A stretch of DNA of 28,574 bases from Fidelibacterota bacterium (GTDB lineage Bacteria > Fidelibacterota > UBA8477). This document shows positions 8,594 through 17,067 of this stretch, one piece after another. Location: positions 1 through 28,574 of the forward strand of contig JAIPJR010000036.1 in the NCBI GenBank assembly GCA_021734045.1. Reading direction: 5' to 3'. The notes beneath the pieces were generated by a model. It made no database searches and had not been told where the DNA came from. It saw only the letters and a program-made list of their open reading frames with translations. How positions within the stretch are numbered: position 1 is the stretch's first letter; every line of letters starts with the position of its first letter. The position numbers and the translations under genes are program-made.

Positions 8594-9913
8594 CTATTTC
8601 AATTTCTCCATCGCCTGCCACAGCCGGCCCGAGGCCACACGGGCATTCTCAAGGATTTCACGCCCATCAATACCCACCGGATCACCATTTCGGATCATAA
8701 AAGCACCATCAGTCATCACATCGTCCGGTTGACCCAATCCATACAGCAAATGGGCAGCCCAATTTTCATAAGAAAGTTCAGTGCGGGCCTGATAATCGTA
8801 GAAGACCAGATCAGCCGGTACACCCGGTTCGATCCAGTTCAGATTATACCCAAACAGTTTGGAAGCAATCCGGGGGTTGTTTTCAAACAACAGCTTCAAA
8901 TAATCCACATTGGGCTGACCCTGTGTCATTTTACTGCTGCGTATGAGTGCACCGGTCCGTGCTTCATCCAGTAAATTCGCCTGCATACCATCGGTGCCCA
9001 GGCCATAGCCCAACAATTCCAGCGTCACACCATTCAGTATCCCCACACGATTATTGGCGTTGGAGGTGGGATTGTGGACCAGATTAGCATTGCTGTTAAA
9101 TAATGTATCCGCGTCGTCGGGCGTGATGTGAATACCATGGGCATACAGGTTATGTGAGTGGATGAGGTCATATTCGCTAAGTCGCTGTACAACAGACTGA
9201 TAGCCCCGTTCACCTGAATCGTGGTGATCGGTAATGTCTTCCGCCAGATGGATATGAATGCCGGTCTCCGGAAAATCGTCCAAAGCCCGCCGAACCGTTT
9301 CCAGGGATTCGTCCGACAAGGTGAAGGAAGCGTGCAATCCCAGCATGGGATGAACCACCGGATCATTTTGGTAACGCTCCATCGTAGTAAGATTTTCCGC
9401 CAGCCCTTGCTGAAAATTCTCCGCACCATTCCGGTCAGATACTTCGTATGCTGTGGAAATTTTGATTCCCATTTCCCGGGCTACATCCGCCAAAAGAGTC
9501 AGCGATCCTTTAATCCAAGCCGGACTAGAGTGATGGTCAAACACCGTGGTTACACCGGTACGCAGACACGCCAGCAATCCCGCTTGAAATGAGACACGAA
9601 TCGAATCTTCATCCAGCGCCCGGTCCAGTCGCCACCAAACCGATTCCAGGATTTGGCGGAAATTTACCGGTGCCCGGGACGGTGGCGGCATTCCCATCGC
9701 CAAAGTGGAATAGAGATGGGTGTGGGCGTTCACCATTCCCGGCAGGACCAATTTCCCGGACATGTTGATTTCGGTCTCCTCCGGCTCCAACAGTACCGGC
9801 ATTTCACCAAAGGCGGCAATGCGCCCGTCAATCAACCGAATCCAACCCGTTTCAATAAATGCCGGTTCGCTGTACGGACGCAAAATCCTCAAATGCGTTA
9901 ATACCTTATTCAT
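8594..9913 (-). CDS. ssnA: SsnA-type amidohydrolase / aminohydrolase
   Basis: This is a metal-dependent deaminase/aminohydrolase of the amidohydrolase superfamily, SsnA family, 439 residues (E. coli SsnA 442). Metal-binding motifs appear in order: VNAHTHLYSTLAMGM, then IHLAEDITDHHDSG near residue 225, AHGIHITPDDADTL near 260, and LGTDGMQANLLDEAR near 310. These are the HxH, H, H and D ligands of the cytosine-deaminase-like subgroup. The start MNKVLTHLRIL at 9913 is preferred over an in-frame ATG at 9931 that lies inside the upstream gene, because it gives the family length and an 8-bp overlap with the hydroxylase stop. It probably deaminates a purine or purine-derived ring made by the adjacent molybdenum hydroxylase. 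The exact substrate is unknown. Confidence 0.92.
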   Translation of the reverse strand: MNKVLTHLRILRPYSEPAFIETGWIRLIDGRIAAFGEMPVLLEPEETEINMSGKLVLPGMVNAHTHLYSTLAMGMPPPSRAPVNFRQILESVWWRLDRALDEDSIRVSFQAGLLACLRTGVTTVFDHHSSPAWIKGSLTLLADVAREMGIKISTAYEVSDRNGAENFQQGLAENLTTMERYQNDPVVHPMLGLHASFTLSDESLETVRRALDDFPETGIHIHLAEDITDHHDSGERGYQSVVQRLSEYDLIHSHNLYAHGIHITPDDADTLFNSNANLVHNPTSNANNRVGILNGVTLELLGYGLGTDGMQANLLDEARTGALIRSSKMTQGQPNVDYLKLLFENNPRIASKLFGYNLNWIEPGVPADLVFYDYQARTELSYENWAAHLLYGLGQPDDVMTDGAFMIRNGDPVGIDGREILENARVASGRLWQAMEKLK

Positions 9914-12194
9914 GAACCACCTTGTCCTCAAATGCCACGAGAACCCGCTCAGGTGTGAGGGGAATCTGATTCATAGGCTGCCCCACGATTCGGCTCACCG
10001 CATTGGCGATGGCGGCCGCTGTGGGAATAATAGCTGGCTCTCCAATACCCTTCGCACCCCACGGCCCCAGCGGCTCCGGATCTTCAATCCAAAACGCTTG
10101 AACATCCACACTGTCTGCAGCGGTTGGCAGCAAATAGGTTGAGAGATTAGGTGTGGTAATTCGACCGGCATTATCATGTCCGAAATTTTCATAGATCGCC
10201 CAACCGGCGCCCTGGACCACACCCCCCTGCACCTGACCTGCCAATCCCGCCGGATTGATTATTTTCCCCACATCATGCGCCGCCCAGACTTTTTGCACCC
10301 GCACCTGACCGGTGAGCGTATCCACCTGCACCCGGGCGATATGGGTGGCGTAACTATATGTGAAATAGGCTTCACCGCGTCCGGTTTGAGCATCATAAGT
10401 CAATGCCGGGACATGCCACCAGCCAAGCGCATCCATGGGGCGGTTCGTTACATAAAGATATTCGCATAATGCACTGATTGATAGGGCATTACCAGATTTT
10501 GTATTAACAACTTGGTCGTTTTGAAAAGCCACATTTTCCGGCGCGCATTCCATCGCCTCGGCTGCAGCAGTTGACAAAATCGGCTTCAATTTTTCCACTG
10601 CATTCCGTATGGCATTACCGGTCATAACAATATTCCTGCTGGCCACCGAGGGTCCACTGTCAGGAACCTGGCTCGTATCGGTGGGCAGAATGGAAATTCT
10701 TTCGGCATTCACACCCAATGCTTCCGCCGTCATCTGGGTCACCACGGTCAGAGCACCCTGTCCCATCTCGATCAGGCCAAATGCCACAGCGATGGAACCA
10801 TCGCGGTTAATCTGAATTTTCACGCCTGCGCCATCCATGGACCAACCGGCTGCACCGAGGCAATTCCCATAGTGACAAACGGACACGCCCAGGGCTTCGC
10901 GGTACCGTCCATCCTTGGACACCATTGGCCTCGCATCAGTCTGCCATTCGGCAGCATTGGCTGATTTTAACAATGTGGCTTCAGCGCCCACGCTGGTGGA
11001 TAGTGCATGTCCTGTCTGGGTTTCCTGACCCGGTTTCAGGATGTTCTTCAGGCGAAATTCCACCGGGTCCATCCCCAGACGATCTGCCAGAATATCCATC
11101 ATCCGCTCATGACCGAATGTTGCCTGGGGTGAGCCAAAGCCTCTAAAGGCGCCGGTAGGAGGCAAATTGGTATAGTACGAGGTCGAATGAACCTGAATAT
11201 TTGGAATGGCGTATGGCCCCATCGCCTGCATTGTTGCCCGGTAGGAAACCACGGAGCTCAGGGTGGCATACGCGCCGGCATTCTCCTCCAGAATAATGTC
11301 CGCCGACAGCAATTTACCGGTTTTGGAAACGCCCACTTTGTAATGCATCTGAAAGGGATGCCGCTTGGAGGTCCATTGCACATCATCCCGCCGGCGATAG
11401 ATCATTTTAACCGGTCGCTGTAAATGCCACGCCGCTACCGCTGCCCGTGCACACATTTCGGACGGGATATCCTCCTTCCCACCGAATGCACCGCCCGTGG
11501 GCGTTTGAATGACGCGGACTTTGCTGAATGAGATTCCCAGAACTTTTGCTATCGCTTTTTGAACATAAAAAACGCATTGAATGGAACCGTAAACGGTAAA
11601 CGCATCACCTTGGGGCACTACGATGCACCCTTGTGGCTCCAGATAAAAATGCTCCTGATAGGGCGTCACTAAATCCGCCTCTACCACCACATCCGCGTCA
11701 GCGAATCCTGCCTGAATATCACCCCGCTCCAGACGGTGCTCACAGGCGATATTGTTTTCGTGAATCTTCTTCCCTGTGGCCATTTTGCTGGCGTTGATGG
11801 AGAGAATTGGCTCCCGGGGGGTGGTGTCAATTTTTACTGAACGGGCAGCGGATATAGCGTCAACTTCCGTCTCCGCCGCCACGATCCCGATAGCGTCACC
11901 CACAAATCGCAGTTTATCCTGCGCGAAAAGTGGCTGATCAGGCAGAATCACACCGACCTGGTTTTCACCGGGAATGTCACCGGCGAACCAGGCGCCTAAA
12001 AAGCCCGGCATTTTACGAGCCGGAGAAATGTCAACGCCATCCAGTGCTCCGAAGGCAATCGGCGACACTACCGGATAAGCGAAAACCATTGAATCAAAGT
12101 GCATATCTGTGATAAACCGGGTCAAACCCGAAACCTTCCCCGGAGCATCAACACGAGGCAGTGATTTACCGATATGGTGAAATTTTTCAGACAT
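9906..12194 (-). CDS. molybdenum-binding subunit of xanthine dehydrogenase-family hydroxylase (XdhD/XdhA-like)
   Basis: This is the large catalytic chain that hydroxylates purines (xanthine, hypoxanthine or a related heterocycle) using molybdopterin, probably with labile selenium given the yqeB/yqeC neighbours. It has 762 residues. Motifs include TGGAFGGKEDIP, AFRGFGSPQATF, GLIEMGQGALTVVTQ and the catalytic-glutamate segment GPWGAKGIGEPA near the C-terminus. E. coli XdhD is about 956 residues because it carries its own 2Fe-2S domain. This protein lacks that domain, which is supplied by the separate gene at 2677-3162, as in the XdhABC arrangement. It is the first gene of the leftward operon and overlaps ssnA by 8 bp. 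No TGA is read as selenocysteine. Selenium in this family is not genetically encoded, so the sequence cannot confirm selenium dependence. Confidence 0.93.
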   Translation of the reverse strand: MSEKFHHIGKSLPRVDAPGKVSGLTRFITDMHFDSMVFAYPVVSPIAFGALDGVDISPARKMPGFLGAWFAGDIPGENQVGVILPDQPLFAQDKLRFVGDAIGIVAAETEVDAISAARSVKIDTTPREPILSINASKMATGKKIHENNIACEHRLERGDIQAGFADADVVVEADLVTPYQEHFYLEPQGCIVVPQGDAFTVYGSIQCVFYVQKAIAKVLGISFSKVRVIQTPTGGAFGGKEDIPSEMCARAAVAAWHLQRPVKMIYRRRDDVQWTSKRHPFQMHYKVGVSKTGKLLSADIILEENAGAYATLSSVVSYRATMQAMGPYAIPNIQVHSTSYYTNLPPTGAFRGFGSPQATFGHERMMDILADRLGMDPVEFRLKNILKPGQETQTGHALSTSVGAEATLLKSANAAEWQTDARPMVSKDGRYREALGVSVCHYGNCLGAAGWSMDGAGVKIQINRDGSIAVAFGLIEMGQGALTVVTQMTAEALGVNAERISILPTDTSQVPDSGPSVASRNIVMTGNAIRNAVEKLKPILSTAAAEAMECAPENVAFQNDQVVNTKSGNALSISALCEYLYVTNRPMDALGWWHVPALTYDAQTGRGEAYFTYSYATHIARVQVDTLTGQVRVQKVWAAHDVGKIINPAGLAGQVQGGVVQGAGWAIYENFGHDNAGRITTPNLSTYLLPTAADSVDVQAFWIEDPEPLGPWGAKGIGEPAIIPTAAAIANAVSRIVGQPMNQIPLTPERVLVAFEDKVVHE

Positions 12195-12431
12195 TTTCAG
12201 AATTATTTACCGTAATTCGGGAAAGAGCAGGACCAGATGATGGGATTCGAGACCCATTGTTTTGGATGTATAATACTGACAATTAATAACTTACGCATGC
12301 TTTCTCCCCTCAGTTGCAGGGTGCCGGTGGCGAAAAGAGTCAATCGGCAGCGATAAATACTGCAACTTCTGTACCTGATTGAAAATCATCCTATCTTCAA
12401 AGTGGTCAATAATTTGCAGCTTGCGGAATGT
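12195..12431. promoter_or_regulatory. divergent control region of the two purine operons
   Basis: This AT-rich gap separates the start codons of the leftward hydroxylase operon and the rightward yqeC operon, and must hold both promoters. A perfect TATAAT lies on the plus strand at 12269-12274, but no good -35 box stands 16-18 bases upstream. An imperfect palindrome GGGATTCGAGACCC (10 of 14 symmetric positions) lies just upstream at 12242-12255 and could be an operator. No known riboswitch structure was recognised. Exact promoter positions remain uncertain. Confidence 0.4.
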
Positions 12432-13166
12432 ATGCGATTCACCCAAATGATATTCGGGGAAAGTGAAATCCTGCCCGGGAATCGAATCGCCATCATGGGC
12501 GGAGGAGGCAAGACCAGTCTGCTGCATCGGTTGGGAGAAGAATTTTCACAGCTATTTCCCCGGGTGGTTATGACTGCCCTAACCCGCTCCGCTGTCCATC
12601 CGGAACACCCAATTTTATTTGCCGATGATGTGCCGGGGCTTGATTTAACACCATTATTCCAACCACAAAAGCCGCTCTGCATTATGGGTGGCCGGGAGAG
12701 AAACAAACTTACCGGTATTTCCGTGGACCAATTGGAACGGATATATCCCCAGGTAGATGTAACGCTATTTGAGTCAGATGGCGCTCGGAATTTGCCTTTA
12801 AAAGCTCACCTGCCCCACGATCCGGTTGTTCCGCCTTTCACCACATTGGTGGTGATTTTGGTGGGGGCAGATGTGGTAAATACCACACTGGCGGATTGCT
12901 GGGTACACAGACCGGACATTTTCCGCGAAAAATGGCAAATCACCCCGAATATGCCGCTATCCGTGGAGTTCATCGCCCGGGTGGTCTCTACACCAGCGGG
13001 TTATTTGGAAAAAGTGCCGGCTGATATTTCACGCATATACTTTGTGAATAAGGGTGATGCGCACAGAGAAAATGCCCGGAAACTGGCCGCGGCGATCCAT
13101 GCCCAGACGCCTGCACCGGTTTTCTGGGGCAGCATTCAGCGCAAATTTTGGGAGTGCGTTTCATGA
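12432..13166 (+). CDS. yqeC: YqeC-like selenium-dependent hydroxylase accessory protein
   Basis: This is a P-loop protein of the YqeC family, associated with maturation of selenium-dependent molybdenum hydroxylases. The nucleotide-binding loop IAIMGGGGKTSLLHRL lies near the N-terminus, as in E. coli YqeC. Other family features are FESDGARNLPLKAH, which holds the likely Walker-B-like acidic residue, and the KVPADISRIYFVNKGD segment. The start is uncertain: GTG at 12402, ATG at 12432 and ATG at 12447 are in frame. The one at 12432 has a short GCGGA upstream and gives an N-terminus of usual length, about 244 residues. It is the first gene of the rightward operon and its stop overlaps the next start in ATGA. 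The biochemical role (selenium or cofactor insertion) is predicted, not proven. Confidence 0.88.
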   Translation: MRFTQMIFGESEILPGNRIAIMGGGGKTSLLHRLGEEFSQLFPRVVMTALTRSAVHPEHPILFADDVPGLDLTPLFQPQKPLCIMGGRERNKLTGISVDQLERIYPQVDVTLFESDGARNLPLKAHLPHDPVVPPFTTLVVILVGADVVNTTLADCWVHRPDIFREKWQITPNMPLSVEFIARVVSTPAGYLEKVPADISRIYFVNKGDAHRENARKLAAAIHAQTPAPVFWGSIQRKFWECVS

Positions 13167-13768
13167 ATGCACTTCGTATAGGTTTTGTCATTCCTGCTGC
13201 CGGACTCTCCCGGCGACATCCACCCAATAAGCTGCTTTTAACTGTGGATGATCAACCGGTAATACGAAGAACCGTTTCCGCTATGCTCGCCCTGCCCTAT
13301 TCGCTCTGCGTCGTTGTGGGATATGAGGCAAACAAGATTATTGCGGCGCTGGCTGGTCTTGATCAATCGCAGTTCAATATCATTGAGAACCCAGCTTATA
13401 AAACCGGGATGGCGAGCGCCATTATTTCCGGAATTACCGCACTGCCTGATGATCTGGATTATTTCGGGTTTTTGCCGGGCGATAAGCCTTTTATCAGGCC
13501 ACATACCATTCATTCCATGATTAGAGATTTAGAAGTACAGAAGCCGGATATTCTGGTTCCCACTTGCCAGGGGCAGCCCGGACATCCCACATTTTTTTTA
13601 AGTACGGCATTCCGGGACGAATTCGTGCGACTTACCGGTGATACAGGCGGTCGGGAAATCATTGAACGCCACCCACAGCAGGTTCGATATTTACCGATGG
13701 ATACGCCGGAGATTATCCTGGATATGGATCGCTGGCTGGAGATGGAGGAGCAAAAGCATGCTGAATAA
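13163..13768 (+). CDS. mocA: MocA/YgfJ-type molybdenum cofactor cytidylyltransferase
   Basis: This is a MobA-like nucleotidyltransferase that converts molybdopterin to the cytosine dinucleotide form used by xanthine-dehydrogenase-family enzymes, 201 residues. The N-terminal nucleotide-binding segment reads IPAAGLSRRHPPNKLLLTVDD. It is a variant of the usual AAGxSxRMGxxK loop, with histidine and prolines in place of MG. The metal-site region GFLPGDKPFIRP lies near residue 106 and QGQPGHPTFFLS near 138, both typical of the family. An in-frame GTG at 13148 exists, but ATG 13163 gives the ATGA overlap with yqeC. Its 3' end overlaps yqeB by 11 bp and contains that gene's GGAGGAG ribosome site. Confidence 0.92.
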   Translation: MNALRIGFVIPAAGLSRRHPPNKLLLTVDDQPVIRRTVSAMLALPYSLCVVVGYEANKIIAALAGLDQSQFNIIENPAYKTGMASAIISGITALPDDLDYFGFLPGDKPFIRPHTIHSMIRDLEVQKPDILVPTCQGQPGHPTFFLSTAFRDEFVRLTGDTGGREIIERHPQQVRYLPMDTPEIILDMDRWLEMEEQKHAE

Positions 13769-14570
13769 ACCGGTGATTATCGTACGCGGTGCCGGTGAGC
13801 TGGGCAGCGCGGTGGCTTTGACACTGAATCGGGTGGGTTATCCGGTCATTTTAACCGAGCGATCGGAGCCGCTGGCCATTCGACGCCCTGTAACCTTCAG
13901 CGATGCTGTTTTTACGGGCACAGCTTCCGTTGAGGAAATCACTGCCGTTCGGACAATCCCCAGTGAGCTCGATGAGATATTGCATGCTCAGGCTATCCCG
14001 CTAATCGTGACGGACGATCTTCCTGATTTCCATTTTCCGGTTCAGGCGTTAATCGACGCGCGGATGCTGAAGGATTCAGGCATTACACGCCCGTCACAGA
14101 TCCCGTGGGTAATTGGGCTGGGACCCGGTTTTGAAGTCGGACGAAATTGTGATGTCATTATCGAAACCCAGCGGGGACACGATCTGGGCCGGGTATTGTG
14201 GCACGGCTGCGCTGCAACCAATTCGGGTGTGCCCGGTGAGATTGGCGGTGAAAGTCGTAAACGGGTGATTTACTCCCCCATCGCCGGTCAGGTTAAATGG
14301 GGGGTGGATTTCGGAAAAATGGTTCAGGCAGGACAGCCCATGGGCAGGATAACCGCTGATCATATCATTACTGCTCCCATATCGGGACTGGTGCGGGGAT
14401 TGATATCGCCCCTGGTCACTGTGAAAGCGGGTGTTAAAATAGGCGATGTGGATCCGCGGGGAAGTCAGGTATCCTATCAACGCATCTCCGAAAAAGCGCG
14501 CAACATCGCCCGCGGTGTTTTGGAGGCATTGTTGATGTTGGAAAACAATAGCTTTGTAGAAAGACCATAG
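13758..14570 (+). CDS. yqeB: YqeB / EF2563-family selenium-dependent hydroxylase maturation protein (short form)
   Basis: This is a maturation protein of the selenium-dependent molybdenum hydroxylase system, 270 residues. It begins with a Rossmann-like segment, IIVRGAGELGSAVALTLNR. Family-typical stretches include VIGLGPGFEVGRNCDVIIETQRGHDLGRV near residue 120 and a biotinyl/lipoyl-like C-terminal region with YSPIAGQVKWGVDFGKMVQAG and ITAPISGLVRGLISP. E. coli YqeB is about 541 residues. Here the XdhC-like part is a separate gene directly downstream. The start ATG 13758 follows GGAGGAG by 7 bases and lies within the end of mocA. An earlier in-frame ATG at 13638 lies deep in mocA and was rejected. 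Confidence 0.9.
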   Translation: MLNKPVIIVRGAGELGSAVALTLNRVGYPVILTERSEPLAIRRPVTFSDAVFTGTASVEEITAVRTIPSELDEILHAQAIPLIVTDDLPDFHFPVQALIDARMLKDSGITRPSQIPWVIGLGPGFEVGRNCDVIIETQRGHDLGRVLWHGCAATNSGVPGEIGGESRKRVIYSPIAGQVKWGVDFGKMVQAGQPMGRITADHIITAPISGLVRGLISPLVTVKAGVKIGDVDPRGSQVSYQRISEKARNIARGVLEALLMLENNSFVERP

Positions 14571-14642
14571 AAAAAATTGCCCTTCGACCCTGCTACGCTT
14601 TGCTTCGCACGGGCAGGCAAAGCTCAGGGAGACAATTTTTTC
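14570..14642. repeat. long hairpin / dispersed repeat between yqeB and the XdhC-like gene
   Basis: Perfect 10-base arms GAAAAAATTG (14570-14579) and CAATTTTTTC (14633-14642) enclose a GC-rich interior. The interior has its own pairings, such as CCCT with AGGG and either CCTGC with GCAGG or CTTTGC with GCAAAG. The arms begin at the last base of the yqeB stop codon. The interior resembles the common CCCTTCGAC...CTCAGGG dispersed repeat. The T-rich right arm followed by TTTTTT could act as a rho-independent terminator or attenuator, but the operon continues beyond it. It could also be an mRNA-processing or stabilising element. Confidence 0.6.
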
Positions 14643-14666
14643 TTTTTTGCCAATCATGGATTAATT

Positions 14667-15698
14667 ATGGAAAAACACATCTATAAAATTTTGACCGAAT
14701 ACGATTTCATGCAACCGGCAGCAATCTGCTCGGTAGTGGATTCCAAAGGTTCAGTGCCCCGCAAGGATTATCCATTTATGCTGGTGCTGGCGGACAAAAC
14801 GACCAGCGGCACGGTCGGTGGCGGGCAGTTGGAGCACAGGGTGAGTCAGCAGGCCCAGAATGTCCTCCAAACCGGCGAACCACAATTGCTGCATTTTGAC
14901 CTGACGGGTGAAGACCCGACTGATGAAGCCGGATTATGTGGTGGCACTGCTACGGTTCTGGTGGAAAGCTTCACACGTGACCTACAGCAGCAATTTCAGC
15001 AACTCAATTGGGAGCAGGCGCAATCCGAAGCACACCTGGTGCTGGTTCATTTTGATACAAATGCGGGGACTGTACAGCGAATCTGGGACTGGGAAAGCCC
15101 AGCCGATAACGACATCCGGGCGATGTTTGAATCTGAATCGCAGGGTAAACTTGCAGATTCACCGGGCAATGGTTACTGGTATCGTCACCTGCTCACACCG
15201 CCACCGGTGATTCACATTTTCGGTGCCGGGCATGTGGGCCAGCGTGTGGCAGAGCTGGCTGCTTTTCTGGATTTGGATGTAATGGTGTATGACGATCGGG
15301 CGGAAATGGCATCAAAAGAACGTTTCCCCTTCGCGGGGGGACTGCACGTGGAGTCATTTCAGAATCTGATTGAGAGTTTTTCCCCTGGTTCCGGTGATTA
15401 TGTCCTGGTGATGACCAAAGGCCACCGCTACGATCATCTACTCATCCGGCGGTTATTGACATTGGATATTGCGTATCTGGGGCTCATGGCCAGCAAACGC
15501 AAATGGGCTGTTTTGCAGAAATCGCTGGCTGACGAAGGATTCCGCCCCGATCAATTGAATCGAGTCCATGCACCGCTGGGGTTGGATATCGGCAGTGAGA
15601 CAGTGCCGGAGATTGCGGTGAGCATTATGTCGGAAGTCATTCATCACCTGCGATTGAGGAAACGCTCTCCCATCGCACTGGTTGAGGCTGCGCGATGA
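14667..15698 (+). CDS. XdhC/CoxI-family molybdenum hydroxylase maturation factor
   Basis: This protein of the XdhC family, 343 residues, is expected to bind molybdenum cofactor and aid its sulfuration or selenation and insertion into the hydroxylase. The N-terminal XdhC_CoxI domain contains ICSVVDSKGSVPRKDYPFML, TVGGGQLEHRV and GLCGGTATVLVES, with a conserved cysteine. The C-terminal Rossmann domain begins at IHIFGAGHVGQRVAELAAF near residue 182 and contains YVLVMTKGHRYDHLLIRRLL. The start ATG 14667 is chosen because upstream in-frame codons are part of the preceding hairpin repeat. The stop overlaps the hydantoinase start (ATGA). It probably corresponds to one half of the longer E. coli YqeB. 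Confidence 0.9.
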   Translation: MEKHIYKILTEYDFMQPAAICSVVDSKGSVPRKDYPFMLVLADKTTSGTVGGGQLEHRVSQQAQNVLQTGEPQLLHFDLTGEDPTDEAGLCGGTATVLVESFTRDLQQQFQQLNWEQAQSEAHLVLVHFDTNAGTVQRIWDWESPADNDIRAMFESESQGKLADSPGNGYWYRHLLTPPPVIHIFGAGHVGQRVAELAAFLDLDVMVYDDRAEMASKERFPFAGGLHVESFQNLIESFSPGSGDYVLVMTKGHRYDHLLIRRLLTLDIAYLGLMASKRKWAVLQKSLADEGFRPDQLNRVHAPLGLDIGSETVPEIAVSIMSEVIHHLRLRKRSPIALVEAAR

Positions 15699-16960
15699 AA
15701 ACGACTTCCTATACCCTGCTTGAAAATGGTACCGTGGTGAATGCTGATGGTGAGGAGCAGGCGAATGTTCTGATTCGGGAGCGGAAAATCGTCCAGGTCT
15801 CCCCCAAACTCACCATACCAGTGGATACGACGGTCATTGATTGTTCGGGAAAATACATACTCCCCGGAATCATTGATTCTCACACCCACATGGGTATTCC
15901 CATTAAAAATGGATGGTCTGCAGATGATTTTGACTCGGGCACCCGCGCAGCGCTAAAGGCCGGCGTCACCACGATTTTGGACTTTACAATTCTGGAACCC
16001 GGTCAATCCCTGACAGAGTCAGTTGCAAAACGACTGAAGCAGGCGGAGAAAAGTCATATTACCGTGGGATTGCACTGCAACATCACCCGATATGAAAAAT
16101 CGCTATTGAAAGAAATTCCCGATCTGATTCGCCAGGGAATTCGAAGTTTCAAGGCATTCACCACCTACGAAGAAGCGGGTATGTATCTTACCTACGCCCA
16201 AATCAAAAAGGTCGCCCGGATCATTGGGAAGCATGGCGGCCTGCTCATGGTGCATGCGGAGGATAATGAAACCATCAAAGCCGCCACAAAACAATACAGC
16301 GGCCAGAATCTCACCCATCCCAAATACCATGCCCTCTCCCGTCCCCCGGAAGCTGAACGGCTGGCAGTTGAAAAACTGGTGGAAATTCACCAGCAAACCG
16401 GGTGTCCCATTTACATCGTTCATCTAAACACGGCAGCCGGGTTGGAAATTGCTAAAGCTGGCGGACTTCTGGTGGAGACCTGTCCCCAGTACCTGTTTTT
16501 CAATGATTCGGTTTACGAGCAACCGGACGGTCGTATGTATGTTATTTCCCCGCCCTTACGCAAGCCCAGTGATCAGAAAGCACTCTGGGAAGGCTTGCTC
16601 AATGGTCAGGTGGACACGATTGGAACAGACCATTGTCCATTTCGATTGAGCGACAAACCGGAAGGACTGCCATTCGAACAAATACCCAATGGCATGGGCG
16701 GTATCGAGACGGCATTCCCCATCATGTTGGCAAAATGGCTAAAGGAGGGCTGGCCATTATCGCGATTGGTACAGCTGATGAGTAGTCACGCCGCAAGAAT
16801 TTTCGGACTCTATCCACAAAAAGGCGTCATCCAGGCCGGCTCCGATGCAGATGTGGTTATTTTCGATCCGGATAATAGACAGACAATTACACAACAGGAT
16901 TTAGCAGGACGGGATGCCTGGAACGGTTATTTGGGGTTAGAAGCGGTGTGGCCGGGGTAG
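15695..16960 (+). CDS. hyuA: dihydropyrimidinase / hydantoinase-type amidohydrolase
   Basis: This is a cyclic amide hydrolase of the dihydropyrimidinase group, like E. coli HyuA, 421 residues (E. coli 461). The binuclear metal site is complete: H63 and H65 in DSHTHMGIPI, the carboxylated lysine at K153 in SFKAFTTYEE, H187 in MVHAED, H243 in IVHLNTA, and D312 in TDHCPF. In the cluster it would open a hydantoin- or pyrimidine-like ring derived from purine breakdown and give an N-carbamoyl product. YgeW/YgeY-type enzymes could then process that product. It is the last gene of the rightward operon, coupled by ATGA to the XdhC-like gene. No clear terminator follows. Confidence 0.92.
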   Translation: MKTTSYTLLENGTVVNADGEEQANVLIRERKIVQVSPKLTIPVDTTVIDCSGKYILPGIIDSHTHMGIPIKNGWSADDFDSGTRAALKAGVTTILDFTILEPGQSLTESVAKRLKQAEKSHITVGLHCNITRYEKSLLKEIPDLIRQGIRSFKAFTTYEEAGMYLTYAQIKKVARIIGKHGGLLMVHAEDNETIKAATKQYSGQNLTHPKYHALSRPPEAERLAVEKLVEIHQQTGCPIYIVHLNTAAGLEIAKAGGLLVETCPQYLFFNDSVYEQPDGRMYVISPPLRKPSDQKALWEGLLNGQVDTIGTDHCPFRLSDKPEGLPFEQIPNGMGGIETAFPIMLAKWLKEGWPLSRLVQLMSSHAARIFGLYPQKGVIQAGSDADVVIFDPDNRQTITQQDLAGRDAWNGYLGLEAVWPG

Positions 16961-17067
16961 GTGATACCAAACCAGCTGGATTTATCATTTTTGTCAGGGA
17001 TTCATTCCATTAAATCCAAATCCCGGAGGGGTGACACATGAGAAACTCTTCGCCTGGAAAACCCCTC

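Noticed and set aside
9906-12194. Possible selenocysteine codon in the molybdenum hydroxylase
   Set aside because: The frame is uninterrupted with no in-frame TGA. Selenium in this family is a labile cofactor, not selenocysteine.
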